From positions 682,001 to 746,000 of the forward strand of contig NZ_CP116766.1 of NCBI RefSeq assembly GCF_028463985.1: a stretch of DNA of 64,000 nt, given 5' to 3'. Under the pieces are notes generated by a model that was not told where the DNA came from, did not search any database, and saw only the letters and a program-made list of their open reading frames with translations. Shown here one piece after another: positions 16,245 to 25,896 of the stretch. Numbering within the stretch: the stretch's first letter is position 1; each line of letters opens with the position of its first letter. A program made the translations under genes and the position numbers. Source of the stretch: Neisseria lisongii. GTDB taxonomy: Bacteria; Pseudomonadota; Gammaproteobacteria; Burkholderiales; Neisseriaceae.

Positions 16245-16886
16245 TTAACCATTGAATAACCAAGGCTGCGCCTGTCTGCGGTTTTCTTCAAAGGCTTTGA
16301 TTTCATCAGCGTGCTGAAGTGTTAAGCCGATTTCGTCTAAACCGTTTAAGAGGCAGTGTTTGCGGTGTTCGGTGATGTCGAAACGGAATACGTCGCCGCT
16401 CGGGGTGGTTACGGTTTGGGCAGCCAAGTCGATGGCGAGCGAGTAGCCTTCGGCGGCTTCGGTTTCTTTAAATAATTGTTCGACTTCTTCTTCGCTTAAG
16501 ACAATCGGCAAGAGGCCGTTTTTGTAGCAGTTGTTGAAGAAGATGTCGGCAAACGAGGGGGCGATCACGGCACGGAAACCGTAGTCGTCCAATGCCCACG
16601 GGGCATGTTCGCGGGAGGAGCCGCAGCCGAAGTTTTTGCGGGTGAGCAGGATTTGTGCGCCTTGGTAGCGGGGCTGGTTTAATGAAAAATCGGGGTTGAG
16701 CGGGCGTTTGCTGTTGTCCATGCCCGGTTCGCCGTGGTCGAGATAGCGCCATTCGTCAAAGGCATTCGGGCCGAAACCGCTGCGTTTGATGGATTTTAAA
16801 AACTGTTTGGGAATGATGGCATCGGTATCGACGTTGCTGCGGTCGAGCGGGGCAACGAGGGCGGTAATCTGGGTAAATGCTTTCAT
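16245..16886 (-). CDS. leuD: 3-isopropylmalate dehydratase small subunit
   Basis: 213 residues. With LeuC it isomerises 2-isopropylmalate to 3-isopropylmalate. Family signatures: VDTDAIIPKQFLK near residues 20-32, FGCGSSREHAPWAL near 85-98, and FADIFFNNCYKNGLLP near 113-128. Normal length. It lies 153 bp downstream of leuC on the same strand with a DUS hairpin in the gap, and is separated from leuB by the RM pair. Confidence 0.97.
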   Translation of the reverse strand: MKAFTQITALVAPLDRSNVDTDAIIPKQFLKSIKRSGFGPNAFDEWRYLDHGEPGMDNSKRPLNPDFSLNQPRYQGAQILLTRKNFGCGSSREHAPWALDDYGFRAVIAPSFADIFFNNCYKNGLLPIVLSEEEVEQLFKETEAAEGYSLAIDLAAQTVTTPSGDVFRFDITEHRKHCLLNGLDEIGLTLQHADEIKAFEENRRQAQPWLFNG

Positions 16887-16933
16887 AATGGTTTGTCTTT
16901 TTGTGTGGCCGTCGGGAAACGGGCTGTTACTTG

Positions 16934-16962
16934 TTTTCAGACGGCATCAGGCCGTCTGAAAA
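16934..16962. terminator. DUS hairpin between leuC and leuD
   Basis: TTTTCAGACGGC and GCCGTCTGAAAA pair around ATCAG. No T tract follows; it may only partly terminate or may protect the upstream mRNA. Confidence 0.5.
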
Positions 16963-17039
16963 GTGGGTTGGGAAAGGCGGATTGTTACCGCCCATAGTTT
17001 AACCGAAACGGAATGAATGGTGATATGTCGCAAAGGCAA

Positions 17040-18449
17040 TCAGTTCAAACAGCGTACATCGGTAAAATGGCCGCTGACGGCTGCGGCTGCGGCCATGGCG
17101 GGGCTGACAAGGTGGGTGCGTCCGCCGTTGCCTTGACGGCCTTCGAAGTTGCGGTTGGAGGTGGAAGCACAGCGCTGGCCGGGAGTCAGGCGGTCGGCAT
17201 TCATTGCCAGACACATCGAGCAGCCCGGTTCGCGCCATTCAAATCCTGCTTCGGTGAAGATTTTGTCCAAGCCTTCCTGTTCGGCCTGTTCTTTTACCAA
17301 GCCCGAACCGGGTACGACCAGAACACGGGAAACGTTGTCTGCTTTTTTGCGGCCTTTGGCAACGGCGGCGGCTTCGCGCAAGTCTTCGATGCGGCTGTTG
17401 GTGCATGAGCCGATAAAGACGATGTCCACCGGAATTTCGTTCAGCGGGGTATCGGCGGTCAGCCCCATATATTCTAAGGCACGTTCCATGCCACTGCGTT
17501 TTACGGGGTCGCTTTCGTTGGCCGGATTCGGTACTTTGCCGTTGATGTCGAGTACCATTTCCGGCGATGTTCCCCAAGTTACCTGCGGTTCGATGTCGGC
17601 GGCGTTAAAGCGGTATTCTTTGTCGAACACAGCGCCTTCGTCCGAAACCAGTGTGCGCCAGTATGCAACGGCTTTGTCCCATGCTTCGCCTTTCGGGGCA
17701 AACGGTTTGCCTTCGACATAATCGATGGTAGTTTGATCGACGGCGACCATGCCCGAGCGTGCGCCGGCTTCGATGGCCATGTTGCACAGGGTCATTCGGC
17801 CTTCCATGGAGAGGCTGCTGATGGCTTCGCCGGCAAATTCGATGGCGTAGCCGGTACCGCCGGCGGTGCCGATTTGGCCGATGATGTAGAGGGCAACGTC
17901 TTTGGCGGTAACGCCGGTTTTCAGACGGCCTTCAACAGCAATACGCATGGATTTGGATTTTTTCGCAGTGATGCACTGGGTGGCCATGGTGTGTTCGACT
18001 TCAGATGTGCCGATACCGTGTGCCAATGCACCGAATGCGCCGTGGGTGGACGTATGCGAGTCGCCGCAAACCACGGTCATGCCCGGCAGGGTTGCGCCTT
18101 GTTCCGGCCCCATCACATGCACGATGCCCTGACCTTTGTCCATAAACGGGAAATAGGCCAATGCGCCGAATTCTTTGATGTTTTTGTCTAAAGTATCCAC
18201 TTGCAGTTTGGAAATCGGGTCTTGAATACCTTTATCCCAATCGCCGGTCGGCGTGTTGTGGTCGGCGGTGGATACCACGCTGTCGATGCGCCACAGTTTG
18301 CGGCCAGCCATTTTCAGGCCTTCAAATGCCTGCGGGCTGGTTACTTCGTGTACCAAATGGCGGTCGATATAGAGCAATACCGTGCCGTCTTCTTCTTGGC
18401 GGACAATATGGCTGTTCCACAGCTTGTCGTAGAGGGTTTGTGCGTTCAT
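17040..18449 (-). CDS. leuC: 3-isopropylmalate dehydratase large subunit
   Basis: 469 residues, an aconitase-family enzyme with a [4Fe-4S] cluster. Cluster ligands are visible as IGSCTNSR near residue 346 and PGCSMCLAMN near 405-414 (C-x2-C). Upstream, GDSHTSTHGAFG near 131-142 is the family signature. It is the first gene of the leu cluster on the minus strand; a promoter and a spaced 12-bp inverted repeat lie directly upstream. Confidence 0.97.
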   Translation of the reverse strand: MNAQTLYDKLWNSHIVRQEEDGTVLLYIDRHLVHEVTSPQAFEGLKMAGRKLWRIDSVVSTADHNTPTGDWDKGIQDPISKLQVDTLDKNIKEFGALAYFPFMDKGQGIVHVMGPEQGATLPGMTVVCGDSHTSTHGAFGALAHGIGTSEVEHTMATQCITAKKSKSMRIAVEGRLKTGVTAKDVALYIIGQIGTAGGTGYAIEFAGEAISSLSMEGRMTLCNMAIEAGARSGMVAVDQTTIDYVEGKPFAPKGEAWDKAVAYWRTLVSDEGAVFDKEYRFNAADIEPQVTWGTSPEMVLDINGKVPNPANESDPVKRSGMERALEYMGLTADTPLNEIPVDIVFIGSCTNSRIEDLREAAAVAKGRKKADNVSRVLVVPGSGLVKEQAEQEGLDKIFTEAGFEWREPGCSMCLAMNADRLTPGQRCASTSNRNFEGRQGNGGRTHLVSPAMAAAAAVSGHFTDVRCLN

Positions 18450-18493
18450 GATTGATTGTTCTTTGTATTGGGATTAAGCAGATGAATAGGTTG

Positions 18494-18588
18494 ATATTAG
18501 ACGGATTAGCGTTTTCTTGCAACTTAATTTGTCTAATTTTTGCAAAAATCTTTAGGCAAGGGTAGGTTTGGGTTATAAAATTAGACAA
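18494..18588 (-). promoter_or_regulatory. leuC promoter with a spaced 12-bp inverted repeat upstream
   Basis: On the minus strand TTGCAA (18522-18517), a 17-bp spacer and TAATAT (18499-18494) form a good promoter. Upstream of the -35, TTGTCTAATTTT (18529-18540) and AAAATTAGACAA (18577-18588) are perfect inverted copies centred 48 bp apart. The proximal copy ends about 7 bp from the -35, a typical activator position such as for a LysR-type protein. The rest of 18450-18784 has no gene. Confidence 0.6.
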
Positions 18589-18629
18589 TATGTACAATTT
18601 TTGAGCTTTATCCGATTTTTCGGCAGTTA

Positions 18630-18671
18630 AGGCCGTCTGAAAAACGAGTTTTGTGCATTTTCAGACGGCCA
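18630..18671. terminator. DUS-pair hairpin upstream of gshA
   Basis: AGGCCGTCTGAAAA and TTTTCAGACGGCC are separated by about 15 bases, between the divergent leuC and gshA genes, so it may act as an insulator rather than a gene terminator. Confidence 0.5.
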
Positions 18672-18717
18672 AAGCGGTATCAAACTGTTGCGGCAAAGCG
18701 GCTGCGTCCGGTCGGGC

Positions 18718-18747
18718 TTGTCTAACTTATCAAAATAGCACTATGAT
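18718..18747 (+). promoter_or_regulatory. gshA promoter
   Basis: TTGTCT (18718-18723), an 18-bp spacer and TATGAT (18742-18747), 37 bp before the chosen ATG. Confidence 0.6.
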
Positions 18748-18784
18748 ACGGGTTTTGTTTTTATCCGATAAAAGGTCAGTTATT

Positions 18785-20134
18785 ATGAAATTGCCGGTTA
18801 TTGCTCAAGAACACATGGCGCAACTGCAAGATTTTGAGGCCGCCGTTTTGGCGAACCACGCTAAGATTGAGGCATGGTTCCGCACGCAGTGGCAGCAGCA
18901 CAAACCGCCGTTTTACGGCTCGGTCGATATCCGCAATGCCGGTTATAAAATTTCCTCTATCGACATGAATCTGTTTCCGGGCGGGTTTAACAATCTGAAC
19001 CCGAACTTTATTCCGCTGGCAGCGGTGGCGGCGCAAGATGCGGTGCAGCGTGCCTGCGATACGGCGAAATCGGTGCTGATTATTCCCGAAAACCACACCC
19101 GCAATACATTTTATCTGCAAAACGTTTATGCCTTGTCGAATATTTTACAGTCGGCAGGTTATGAAGTGCGTTTGGGTAGCCTGAATCCCGAAATCACCGA
19201 ACCAACCGAGCTGGCAACCGCTTTGGGCGACACCATCTTGCTTGAACCGCTGCTGCGCACTCGTGATCGGGTTCATCTTTCAGACGGCTTCTCGCCATGC
19301 GTGGTATTGCTGAACAACGACTTGTCGGCAGGCGTACCGGAAATTCTGCAGGGCATCAGCCAAACGCTGTTGCCGCCGCTGCACGGAGGGTGGACGACCC
19401 GCCGCAAAACCGCCCATTTTGCCGCTTATAACGAAGTCGCCGCCGATTTTGCCGCTTTGCTCGGTATTGATGAATGGCAGATTAATCCGTATTTCGAACA
19501 AATCAGCGGCTTGGATTTCCAAGAACGTGAAGGCGAAGACGCTTTGGCGGAAGCGGTGGAACGGATGTTGGCAAAAATTCAGGCCAAATACGATGAAAAA
19601 GGCATCAGCGACAAACCGTTTGTGATTGTGAAGGCCGATGCCGGAACATACGGCATGGGCGTGATGAGCGTGAAGTCGGCAGACGAAGTGCGCGGCCTGA
19701 ACCGCAAAAACCGCAACAAAATGGCGAAAGTCAAAGAAGGTCTGGAAGTAACGGAAGTGATTGTTCAGGAAGGTATTTATACCTATGAAACGCTGGATGG
19801 CGCAGTTTCCGAGCCGGTGGTATATATGATGGACCGCTTCGTAATCGGCGGTTTTTACCGAGTACACGAAGGGCGGGGCGCTGATGAGAATCTGAACGCC
19901 GGCGGTATGGTGTTTGTGCCGCTGCAAAACAGTATCCCAACCGGCAACGGCGACAATTCCCAAGAAGCCCCTGAAGCCTGCAAGCGGGTATTCGAGCAAT
20001 GGGATTCGCTGGGTATGCCCAGAGCGCAGACCGACTGCACCATCGACAACGAACACAACCGCCTGTATGTCTATAGCGTAATGGCGCGCCTGTCGCTGCT
20101 GGCCGCTTCCATCGAGCTGGAACGCACCGCCTGA
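18785..20134 (+). CDS. gshA: Glutamate-cysteine ligase (glutathione synthesis)
   Basis: 449 residues, matching the proteobacterial/acidithiobacillus-type GshA rather than the E. coli type. It joins glutamate and cysteine in the first step of glutathione synthesis. Seen: SVDIRNAGYKISSIDMNLFP near residues 45-64 (as SVDIRNAGYK and IDMNLFPGGF), VKADAGTYGMGVM near 284-296, and a C-terminal RLSLLAASIELE. I start at ATG 18785, which opens on the conserved MKLPVIAQEH; a longer frame reaches back into the DUS hairpin and promoter and is rejected. A DUS within the gene (near 19280) is read as LSDGF. Confidence 0.9.
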   Translation: MKLPVIAQEHMAQLQDFEAAVLANHAKIEAWFRTQWQQHKPPFYGSVDIRNAGYKISSIDMNLFPGGFNNLNPNFIPLAAVAAQDAVQRACDTAKSVLIIPENHTRNTFYLQNVYALSNILQSAGYEVRLGSLNPEITEPTELATALGDTILLEPLLRTRDRVHLSDGFSPCVVLLNNDLSAGVPEILQGISQTLLPPLHGGWTTRRKTAHFAAYNEVAADFAALLGIDEWQINPYFEQISGLDFQEREGEDALAEAVERMLAKIQAKYDEKGISDKPFVIVKADAGTYGMGVMSVKSADEVRGLNRKNRNKMAKVKEGLEVTEVIVQEGIYTYETLDGAVSEPVVYMMDRFVIGGFYRVHEGRGADENLNAGGMVFVPLQNSIPTGNGDNSQEAPEACKRVFEQWDSLGMPRAQTDCTIDNEHNRLYVYSVMARLSLLAASIELERTA

Positions 20135-20174
20135 CGGGTTGCGGCAAAGGCCGCAAAACAGAGTAGTTGTCAAG

Positions 20175-20215
20175 ATGCCGTCTGAAAACCGCTGTTGCCG
20201 GTTTTCAGACGGCAT
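20175..20215 (+). terminator. DUS-pair terminator after gshA
   Basis: ATGCCGTCTGAAAACCG pairs with CGGTTTTCAGACGGCAT around a short loop, 41 bp after the gshA stop. Confidence 0.8.
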
Positions 20216-20308
20216 TTCTGCATTTTCAGGGCGGACGAATAATGGCGTACCACCCCGTTTTTGTGGTAAAATCAACGCTCATTTTTGCTTGTACGAACAC
20301 GGAATATC

Positions 20309-23083
20309 ATGACTGACGCAACTGTACGCAACGACCATAAGTTTGCACTGGAAACCTTACCGGTAAGTCTCGAAGACGAAATGCGCAAAAGCTACCTCGA
20401 TTACGCCATGAGCGTGATTGTGGGGCGGGCGTTGCCCGATGTGCGCGACGGTTTGAAACCGGTTCACCGCCGTGTGCTGTATGCCATGCACGAGTTGAAA
20501 AACAACTGGAATTCGGCATACAAAAAATCAGCCCGTATTGTCGGCGACGTAATCGGTAAATACCACCCGCACGGCGATTCCGCCGTTTACGATACCATCG
20601 TGCGCATGGCGCAGGATTTTTCCATGCGCTATATGCTGGTGGACGGTCAGGGCAACTTCGGCTCGGTAGACGGCGACGGCGCAGCGGCCATGCGTTATAC
20701 CGAAATCCGTATGGCGAAAATCGCCCACGAGATGCTGGCAGACATCGAAGAAGACACCGTAAATTTCGGCCCGAACTATGACGGCAGCGAACATGAGCCG
20801 CTGGTGTTGCCGACCCGCTTCCCGACTTTGCTGGTCAACGGTTCGTCAGGTATTGCCGTCGGTATGGCGACCAATATTCCGCCGCACAATTTAAGCGACA
20901 CAGTTCAAGCCTGTCTGCGGCTGTTGGACGAGCCTGAAACCGATATCGATGCGTTAATCGACATTATCCAAGCCCCCGATTTTCCGACCGGTGCGACCAT
21001 TTACGGCTTGAGCGGCGTACGGGAAGGCTATAAAACCGGCCGCGGCAGAGTGGTAATGCGGGGCAAAACCCACATCGAAACCATCGGCAAAAACAGCGAG
21101 CGTGAAGCCATCATCATTGATGAAATTCCGTATCAGGTAAACAAAGCCAAATTGGTGGAAAAAATCGGCGAGCTGGTGCGTGAAAAAACGCTGGAAGGCG
21201 TAGCGGATTTGCGGGACGAATCCGACAAATCCGGTATGCGTGTCGTGATTGAACTGAAACGCAACGAAAACGCCGAAGTGGTGTTGAACCAGCTCTACAA
21301 ACTGACCCAACTGCAAGACAGTTTCGGTATCAATATGGTGGCGTTGGTGGACGGTCAGCCCCGCCTGCTCAATCTGAAACAGATTTTGAGCGAATTTTTG
21401 CGCCACCGCAGGGAAGTCGTTACCCGCCGCACCCTGTTCCGTCTGAAAAAAGCCCGCCATGAAGGCCATATCGCCGAAGGTAAAGCGGTGGCCTTGTCGA
21501 ATATCGATGAAATGATTCGTCTGATTAAAGAATCTGCAGATGCGCCGGAAGCCAAAGAAAAACTGCTGTCCCGTGCGTGGCAGTCGCTTCTGGTGTCGGA
21601 AATGCTGTCCCGTACCGATTTGGATATGAAAATGGCACGCCCAGAAGGGCTGGCGGCTGGATTGGGGCTGCAAAGCCAAGGTTATTATTTGAGCGAAATT
21701 CAGGCGGATGCCATCTTGCGCATGAGCCTGCGCAACCTGACCGGCTTGGATCAGGAAGAAATCGTCGGCGACTATAAAAACATCATGGCGAAAATCATCG
21801 ATTATCTGGATATTTTGGCCAAACCGGAACGGATTACCCAAATTATCCGTGAAGAATTGGAAGAAATCCGCAGCGGTTTCGGCGACGGCCGCCGCAGCGA
21901 AATCAATCCGTTCGGTGGCGACATTGCCGATGAGGACCTGATTCCGCAGCGTGAAATGGTGGTAACGCTGACCCACAGCGGTTATATCAAAACCCAACCG
22001 ACCACCGATTATCAGGCACAGCGCCGGGGCGGACGGGGCAAACAGGCGGCAGCAACCAAAGACGAAGACTTTATCGAAACGCTGTTTGTCGCCAATACCC
22101 ACGATTATTTGATGTGTTTCACCAATTTGGGCAAATGCCACTGGATTAAAGTCTATAAATTGCCCGAAGGCGGCCGCAACAGCCGTGGCCGTCCGATCAA
22201 CAACGTGATTCAGTTGGAAGAAAACGAAAAAGTCAGCGCCATTCTGGCGGTGCGGGAGTTCCCGGAAGACCAATATGTGTTCTTTGCCACGGCACAAGGC
22301 ATGGTGAAAAAAGTTCAGCTTTCCGCCTTTAAAAACGTGCGCGCGCAGGGCATTAAAGCGATTGCCTTGAAAGAAGGCGATTATCTGGTCGGCGTGGCGA
22401 AAACCGGCGGAGCAGACGACATTATGCTGTTTTCCAACTTGGGTAAAGCAATCCGCTTTAACGAATACTGGGAAAAATCCGGCCAAGACGATGCCGCCGA
22501 TGTTGAGGCGGAAAACGAAACCGAATTTTCAGACGGCCTTGACGACGAAGAAGCCGAAAACGCTTTGCCGAGCGGTAAACACGGCGTACGTCCGAGCGGA
22601 CGGGGCAGCGGCGGTATGCGGGGTATGCGTTTGCCGCAAGACGGTAAAATCGTCAGCCTGATTACCTTTGCGCCCGAATGCGAACAGAGCAGCCTGCAGG
22701 TATTGACCGCCACCGCCAACGGCTACGGCAAACGCACGCCGATTGCGGATTACAGCCGCAAAAACAAAGGCGGGCAGGGCAATATCGCCATCAATACCGG
22801 CGAGCGCAACGGCGATTTGGTCGCAGCAACATTGGTGGATGAAAGCGACGATTTGATGCTGATTACCAGCGGCGGCGTGTTGATCCGTACCAAAGTCGAA
22901 CAAATTCGTGAAACCGGCCGTGCCGCCGCCGGCGTGAAACTGATTAATTTGGATCAGGGCGAAACGCTGGTGAGCTTGGAGCGAGTAGCGGAAGAGCCTG
23001 ACGAAGAAGCGGAGGGCATGGAAACAGAGCTTGCTGCTGATGAAACCGTTGCCTCTGAAGCAGAAATTGCGCAGCCGGAATAA
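20309..23083 (+). CDS. gyrA: DNA gyrase subunit A
   Basis: 924 residues. The breakage-reunion subunit of gyrase (negative supercoiling). The catalytic tyrosine is in AAAMRYTEIRM near residue 130. The quinolone-determining region reads HPHGDSAVYD, with the susceptible-type serine and aspartate (Ser91/Asp95 in gonococcal numbering). The C-terminal beta-pinwheel contains the GyrA-box QRRGGRGK near residue 572. The ATG at 20309 opens on MTDATVR as in other neisserial GyrA. A DUS (near 22524) lies in the acidic insert of the C-terminal domain, read in frame as FSDG. Confidence 0.98.
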   Translation: MTDATVRNDHKFALETLPVSLEDEMRKSYLDYAMSVIVGRALPDVRDGLKPVHRRVLYAMHELKNNWNSAYKKSARIVGDVIGKYHPHGDSAVYDTIVRMAQDFSMRYMLVDGQGNFGSVDGDGAAAMRYTEIRMAKIAHEMLADIEEDTVNFGPNYDGSEHEPLVLPTRFPTLLVNGSSGIAVGMATNIPPHNLSDTVQACLRLLDEPETDIDALIDIIQAPDFPTGATIYGLSGVREGYKTGRGRVVMRGKTHIETIGKNSEREAIIIDEIPYQVNKAKLVEKIGELVREKTLEGVADLRDESDKSGMRVVIELKRNENAEVVLNQLYKLTQLQDSFGINMVALVDGQPRLLNLKQILSEFLRHRREVVTRRTLFRLKKARHEGHIAEGKAVALSNIDEMIRLIKESADAPEAKEKLLSRAWQSLLVSEMLSRTDLDMKMARPEGLAAGLGLQSQGYYLSEIQADAILRMSLRNLTGLDQEEIVGDYKNIMAKIIDYLDILAKPERITQIIREELEEIRSGFGDGRRSEINPFGGDIADEDLIPQREMVVTLTHSGYIKTQPTTDYQAQRRGGRGKQAAATKDEDFIETLFVANTHDYLMCFTNLGKCHWIKVYKLPEGGRNSRGRPINNVIQLEENEKVSAILAVREFPEDQYVFFATAQGMVKKVQLSAFKNVRAQGIKAIALKEGDYLVGVAKTGGADDIMLFSNLGKAIRFNEYWEKSGQDDAADVEAENETEFSDGLDDEEAENALPSGKHGVRPSGRGSGGMRGMRLPQDGKIVSLITFAPECEQSSLQVLTATANGYGKRTPIADYSRKNKGGQGNIAINTGERNGDLVAATLVDESDDLMLITSGGVLIRTKVEQIRETGRAAAGVKLINLDQGETLVSLERVAEEPDEEAEGMETELAADETVASEAEIAQPE

Positions 23084-23116
23084 GATATGCCTGAATAAAT
23101 CGCGATCAAGCAAACC

Positions 23117-23148
23117 ATGCCGTCTGAAAACCGGTTTTCAGACGGCAT
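23117..23148 (+). terminator. DUS-pair terminator after gyrA
   Basis: ATGCCGTCTGAAAA and TTTTCAGACGGCAT pair around CCGG, about 34 bp after the gyrA stop. Confidence 0.85.
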
Positions 23149-23337
23149 TATTGTCGGCGGACGGGCGGGAAAGATTATGGTACAGTTACGTTTTACCGAA
23201 AACATTTTCCCTTTTTGCCGCCGAATAGGCCGTCTGAAAAACGGGTTGAATCAAAACCGAAGCATACAGGGTTTCACACGGCGTTGCCCGCCGGATTGAA
23301 AATCTTTGTTTCGGTACAGAACATCAGAGGAAATTTC

Positions 23338-25197
23338 ATGTTTTTGAATGCGTCCCACAAACTTCGTACATTGGTCTTCAGCTTGGCGCTGGCGTTTGCC
23401 GTTCCTGCTTATGCAGCGCCCGAGCAGCCGGCGGACCAATCTTCGTTCAGCAGCGACAGTGCGCAGCCGAAAAAACGCCGCCGCATTCCCTTAGACGAAA
23501 TGGAGCGGGCGCGGCGGGAAGCAGTATCCGAACGTGCCAGCCGCATTTTTTCCTTATTGTCTGCGGAAATGATTTTGAGCGAAGGGCAGGGTTATCCCGC
23601 TTTGCAGGTGTATGCGGACACTTTAAAGAAAACCCGTTCGCCCGAAGTAGCGGAACGTGCGGTAGAAATTGCCCTGTCGCTGAACCAAATCCGGCAGGCG
23701 CAGAATTTTTATGCTTCGTGGAAAGCATTCGAACCCGAAGCGGGCAATGCCCAAAAACGCACGCAATGGCTGCTGGCTCTGTTGCCTGAGAGCCGTATAG
23801 AAACGTCGGGAAATCTGAAAAACCTGTTGGACAAAGCCGATGAAGAAGATATCAAACGCACTTTTCTGCTGGCGGCGCAAATGATTTTCCGTCAGCCGAA
23901 GCCGTCTGAAAACACGGCGGCACAAATCCATCAGGCGGCGAAACAGTATCCTGACTTGGCTGAAGCGGCGGTTGCCGATGCGGTGTACAGTGCCGAAACC
24001 GGTAATAGCAAAAATGTGCAGGCAGCGTTGCAGCGGCTGGCCGCCGAAAAGGCGCAAAATCTGTACCCGACACATTCGACATTGAGGTTTCTGACCCTGC
24101 GCCATCCGGAAACATTGGCCGCATTTTTCGATACACACAACGCCCCCTTGCCGCCGGCGTGGGCAAAAGCAGAAACCGCTGTTCTGCTGAAGTTGGGGCG
24201 TGTCGAGCAGGCTTACGAACGCAGGCTGACCCGTTTGCAGGAACAGGCAGCTTCGGAAGATTATCTGGAAGCGGCGATATTGGCGGAGCGTCTGCAAAAA
24301 GACAAGCCGGCCATCAAACATTATTTGCAAAAAGCATTTGAAACCGGCAGCGGCGAACAGAAAAGCCAAGTAGCGGCGATGGCGGCAATCCGAGCCATCG
24401 ACCAACGCAGTTATACCGAAGCGGCGCAATGGGCGGGGAAAATCGACTCACCCGCCTACCGCTACGATCGCTTGCTGATTCAGGCTAATCTTGAAGTGGC
24501 GCAGAAACAGTTTGCCCAAGCCTTGAAAACCATCCGCCTTGCCAAGCAGTCGGCAGACAAGCAGGGCAGGTTTTTCGGCGAAAGCGATGAGCAGCGGATT
24601 TATCTTTATACCTTAAGTATGCAGTTGCCGCAGCAGGCTTTGGCAGAATTGAATACTTTGGCGGCAAAAACCAAAAAACAGGGCAATGAGCAGCAGTTGG
24701 CAGAAATTTATTATCAGCGGGGCTTGGTGCATGAACGTTTGGGCCGTTATGCCGCCGCTATTGCCGATTTGCGTGCCTATTATGCCGCCAATCCCGACAG
24801 CGCTTCGGCGATGAATGCTTTGGGCTATACGCTGCTTTCTCAGCCGCAGCTGCAAAACACACCCGATGAAGCGTTTACCCTGATTCAGACGGCCTACAAC
24901 CTGTCGCCGCAGTCCGAAGAAATCAACGACAGCCTCGGTTGGGCCTATTATCTCAAAGGCGACACCGCAGCGGCGTTGCCGTATCTGCAATATGCTTACC
25001 GGCATTATCAAGATGCCGAAATAGCCGCCCACTTGGGCGAAGTATTGTGGCAGTCGGGCGAGCAAGAACAAGCGAAACAGGTTTGGCAGCAGGGATTGAA
25101 ATTGCAGGGCAATACTGAACTGCTGAAAAACACCATGAAAAAATTCGGCGTATTGCCGATAAATGCCGAACCCAAACGCAAAACCGGAAAACGTTAA
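23338..25197 (+). CDS. Exported tetratricopeptide-repeat protein
   Basis: 619 residues. The N-terminus has a Sec signal (hydrophobic LVFSLALAFAVPAYA) with likely cleavage after AYA. The body is alpha-helical with TPR-like units, clearest at the C-terminus (AEIYYQRGLVHERLGRY, then SASAMNALGYTLL, EINDSLGWAYYLKGD, near residues 450-560). In many beta- and gammaproteobacteria a TPR protein precedes lolB and ispE, as here. The molecular role is unknown. I chose the ATG at 23338 because it follows AGAGGAAA and gives the signal peptide. A DUS inside the gene (near 23900) is read as PSEN. Confidence 0.88.
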   Translation: MFLNASHKLRTLVFSLALAFAVPAYAAPEQPADQSSFSSDSAQPKKRRRIPLDEMERARREAVSERASRIFSLLSAEMILSEGQGYPALQVYADTLKKTRSPEVAERAVEIALSLNQIRQAQNFYASWKAFEPEAGNAQKRTQWLLALLPESRIETSGNLKNLLDKADEEDIKRTFLLAAQMIFRQPKPSENTAAQIHQAAKQYPDLAEAAVADAVYSAETGNSKNVQAALQRLAAEKAQNLYPTHSTLRFLTLRHPETLAAFFDTHNAPLPPAWAKAETAVLLKLGRVEQAYERRLTRLQEQAASEDYLEAAILAERLQKDKPAIKHYLQKAFETGSGEQKSQVAAMAAIRAIDQRSYTEAAQWAGKIDSPAYRYDRLLIQANLEVAQKQFAQALKTIRLAKQSADKQGRFFGESDEQRIYLYTLSMQLPQQALAELNTLAAKTKKQGNEQQLAEIYYQRGLVHERLGRYAAAIADLRAYYAANPDSASAMNALGYTLLSQPQLQNTPDEAFTLIQTAYNLSPQSEEINDSLGWAYYLKGDTAAALPYLQYAYRHYQDAEIAAHLGEVLWQSGEQEQAKQVWQQGLKLQGNTELLKNTMKKFGVLPINAEPKRKTGKR

Positions 25198-25204
25198 GCC
25201 TTAA

Positions 25205-25282
25205 GGCCGTCTGAAAACACCGTTTTACCGCAAGCCGCATTTTAGCTTCGCAGAAACCCGTTCCCCTCGTTTTCAGACGGCA
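25205..25282 (+). repeat. Widely spaced DUS pair with TTTTAGCT...CTCGTTTT spacer
   Basis: GGCCGTCTGAAAAC and GTTTTCAGACGGCAT flank a spacer containing TTTTAGCTTCGCAGAAACC and CGTTCCCCTCG. The same spacer family occurs near 8000-8035 and, multiplied, inside ftsK at 62640-62769. Confidence 0.6.
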
Positions 25283-25296
25283 TCAGAGAGAGATTG

Positions 25297-25896
25297 ATGA
25301 TGACACGCAAAATTTTACCCTTTGCCGCCGCCGTTTTACTGGCAGCATGTGCGCAAAACAACTATACCGAACAAAGCGAATGGCCGCAGGCGCAGGAAAT
25401 TGACGACTTCGCCGCCGACGGCAGACTGGCTGTTAAAATCGAAGAAAAAGGCTCGTATGCCAATTTCGACTGGCGTTATCAGGGGCAGATGCAGACCGTG
25501 GATGTCAATACGCCGCTGGGCAATACGGTGGGCAGATTGTGCCAAGATAGCTTGGGCGTATTGGCGGTTGATGCCAAAGGCAGAGTATATCAGGCACAAA
25601 ATGCCGCCGAACTCAGCAGCAGCCTGTTGGGGTTTGAATTGCCGCTGCAATATCTGCACCTGTGGGCATCGGGCAAACGGGCGGCAGGCGAGCCGTATCA
25701 AATCCTTGCCGACGGCCGTTTGCAGCAATCGGGCTGGAACATCCGGCGTTCGGTGGGCGAGCAAAACGAAGCCAAAATCTTATTTTTGGAAAACAGCAAA
25801 TTAAGTATCCGTTTGGTATTTGACGATTGGGACAAATTGCCGAAGTCCGAGCGCAAAATGCAGTGTGCCGAACGCAGCGGAGCCGAGCAGCCATGA
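25297..25896 (+). CDS. lolB: Outer-membrane lipoprotein insertion protein LolB
   Basis: 199 residues. A lipoprotein signal ends with lipobox LLAAC (Cys near residue 18), as expected for LolB, which receives lipoproteins from LolA and inserts them into the outer membrane. Seen: FAADGRLAVKIEEKGSYANFDW near residues 39-60 (as DGRLAVKIEEKG and YANFDWRY), the typical first strands of the unclosed beta-barrel. Two adjacent ATGs (25297 and 25300) are possible. It overlaps ispE by ATGA, so the two are translationally coupled. Confidence 0.92.
   Translation: MMTRKILPFAAAVLLAACAQNNYTEQSEWPQAQEIDDFAADGRLAVKIEEKGSYANFDWRYQGQMQTVDVNTPLGNTVGRLCQDSLGVLAVDAKGRVYQAQNAAELSSSLLGFELPLQYLHLWASGKRAAGEPYQILADGRLQQSGWNIRRSVGEQNEAKILFLENSKLSIRLVFDDWDKLPKSERKMQCAERSGAEQP

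Noticed and set aside
20540..20620. Possible quinolone-resistance change in GyrA
   Set aside because: The determining region reads GDSAVYD, with the susceptible-type serine and aspartate.
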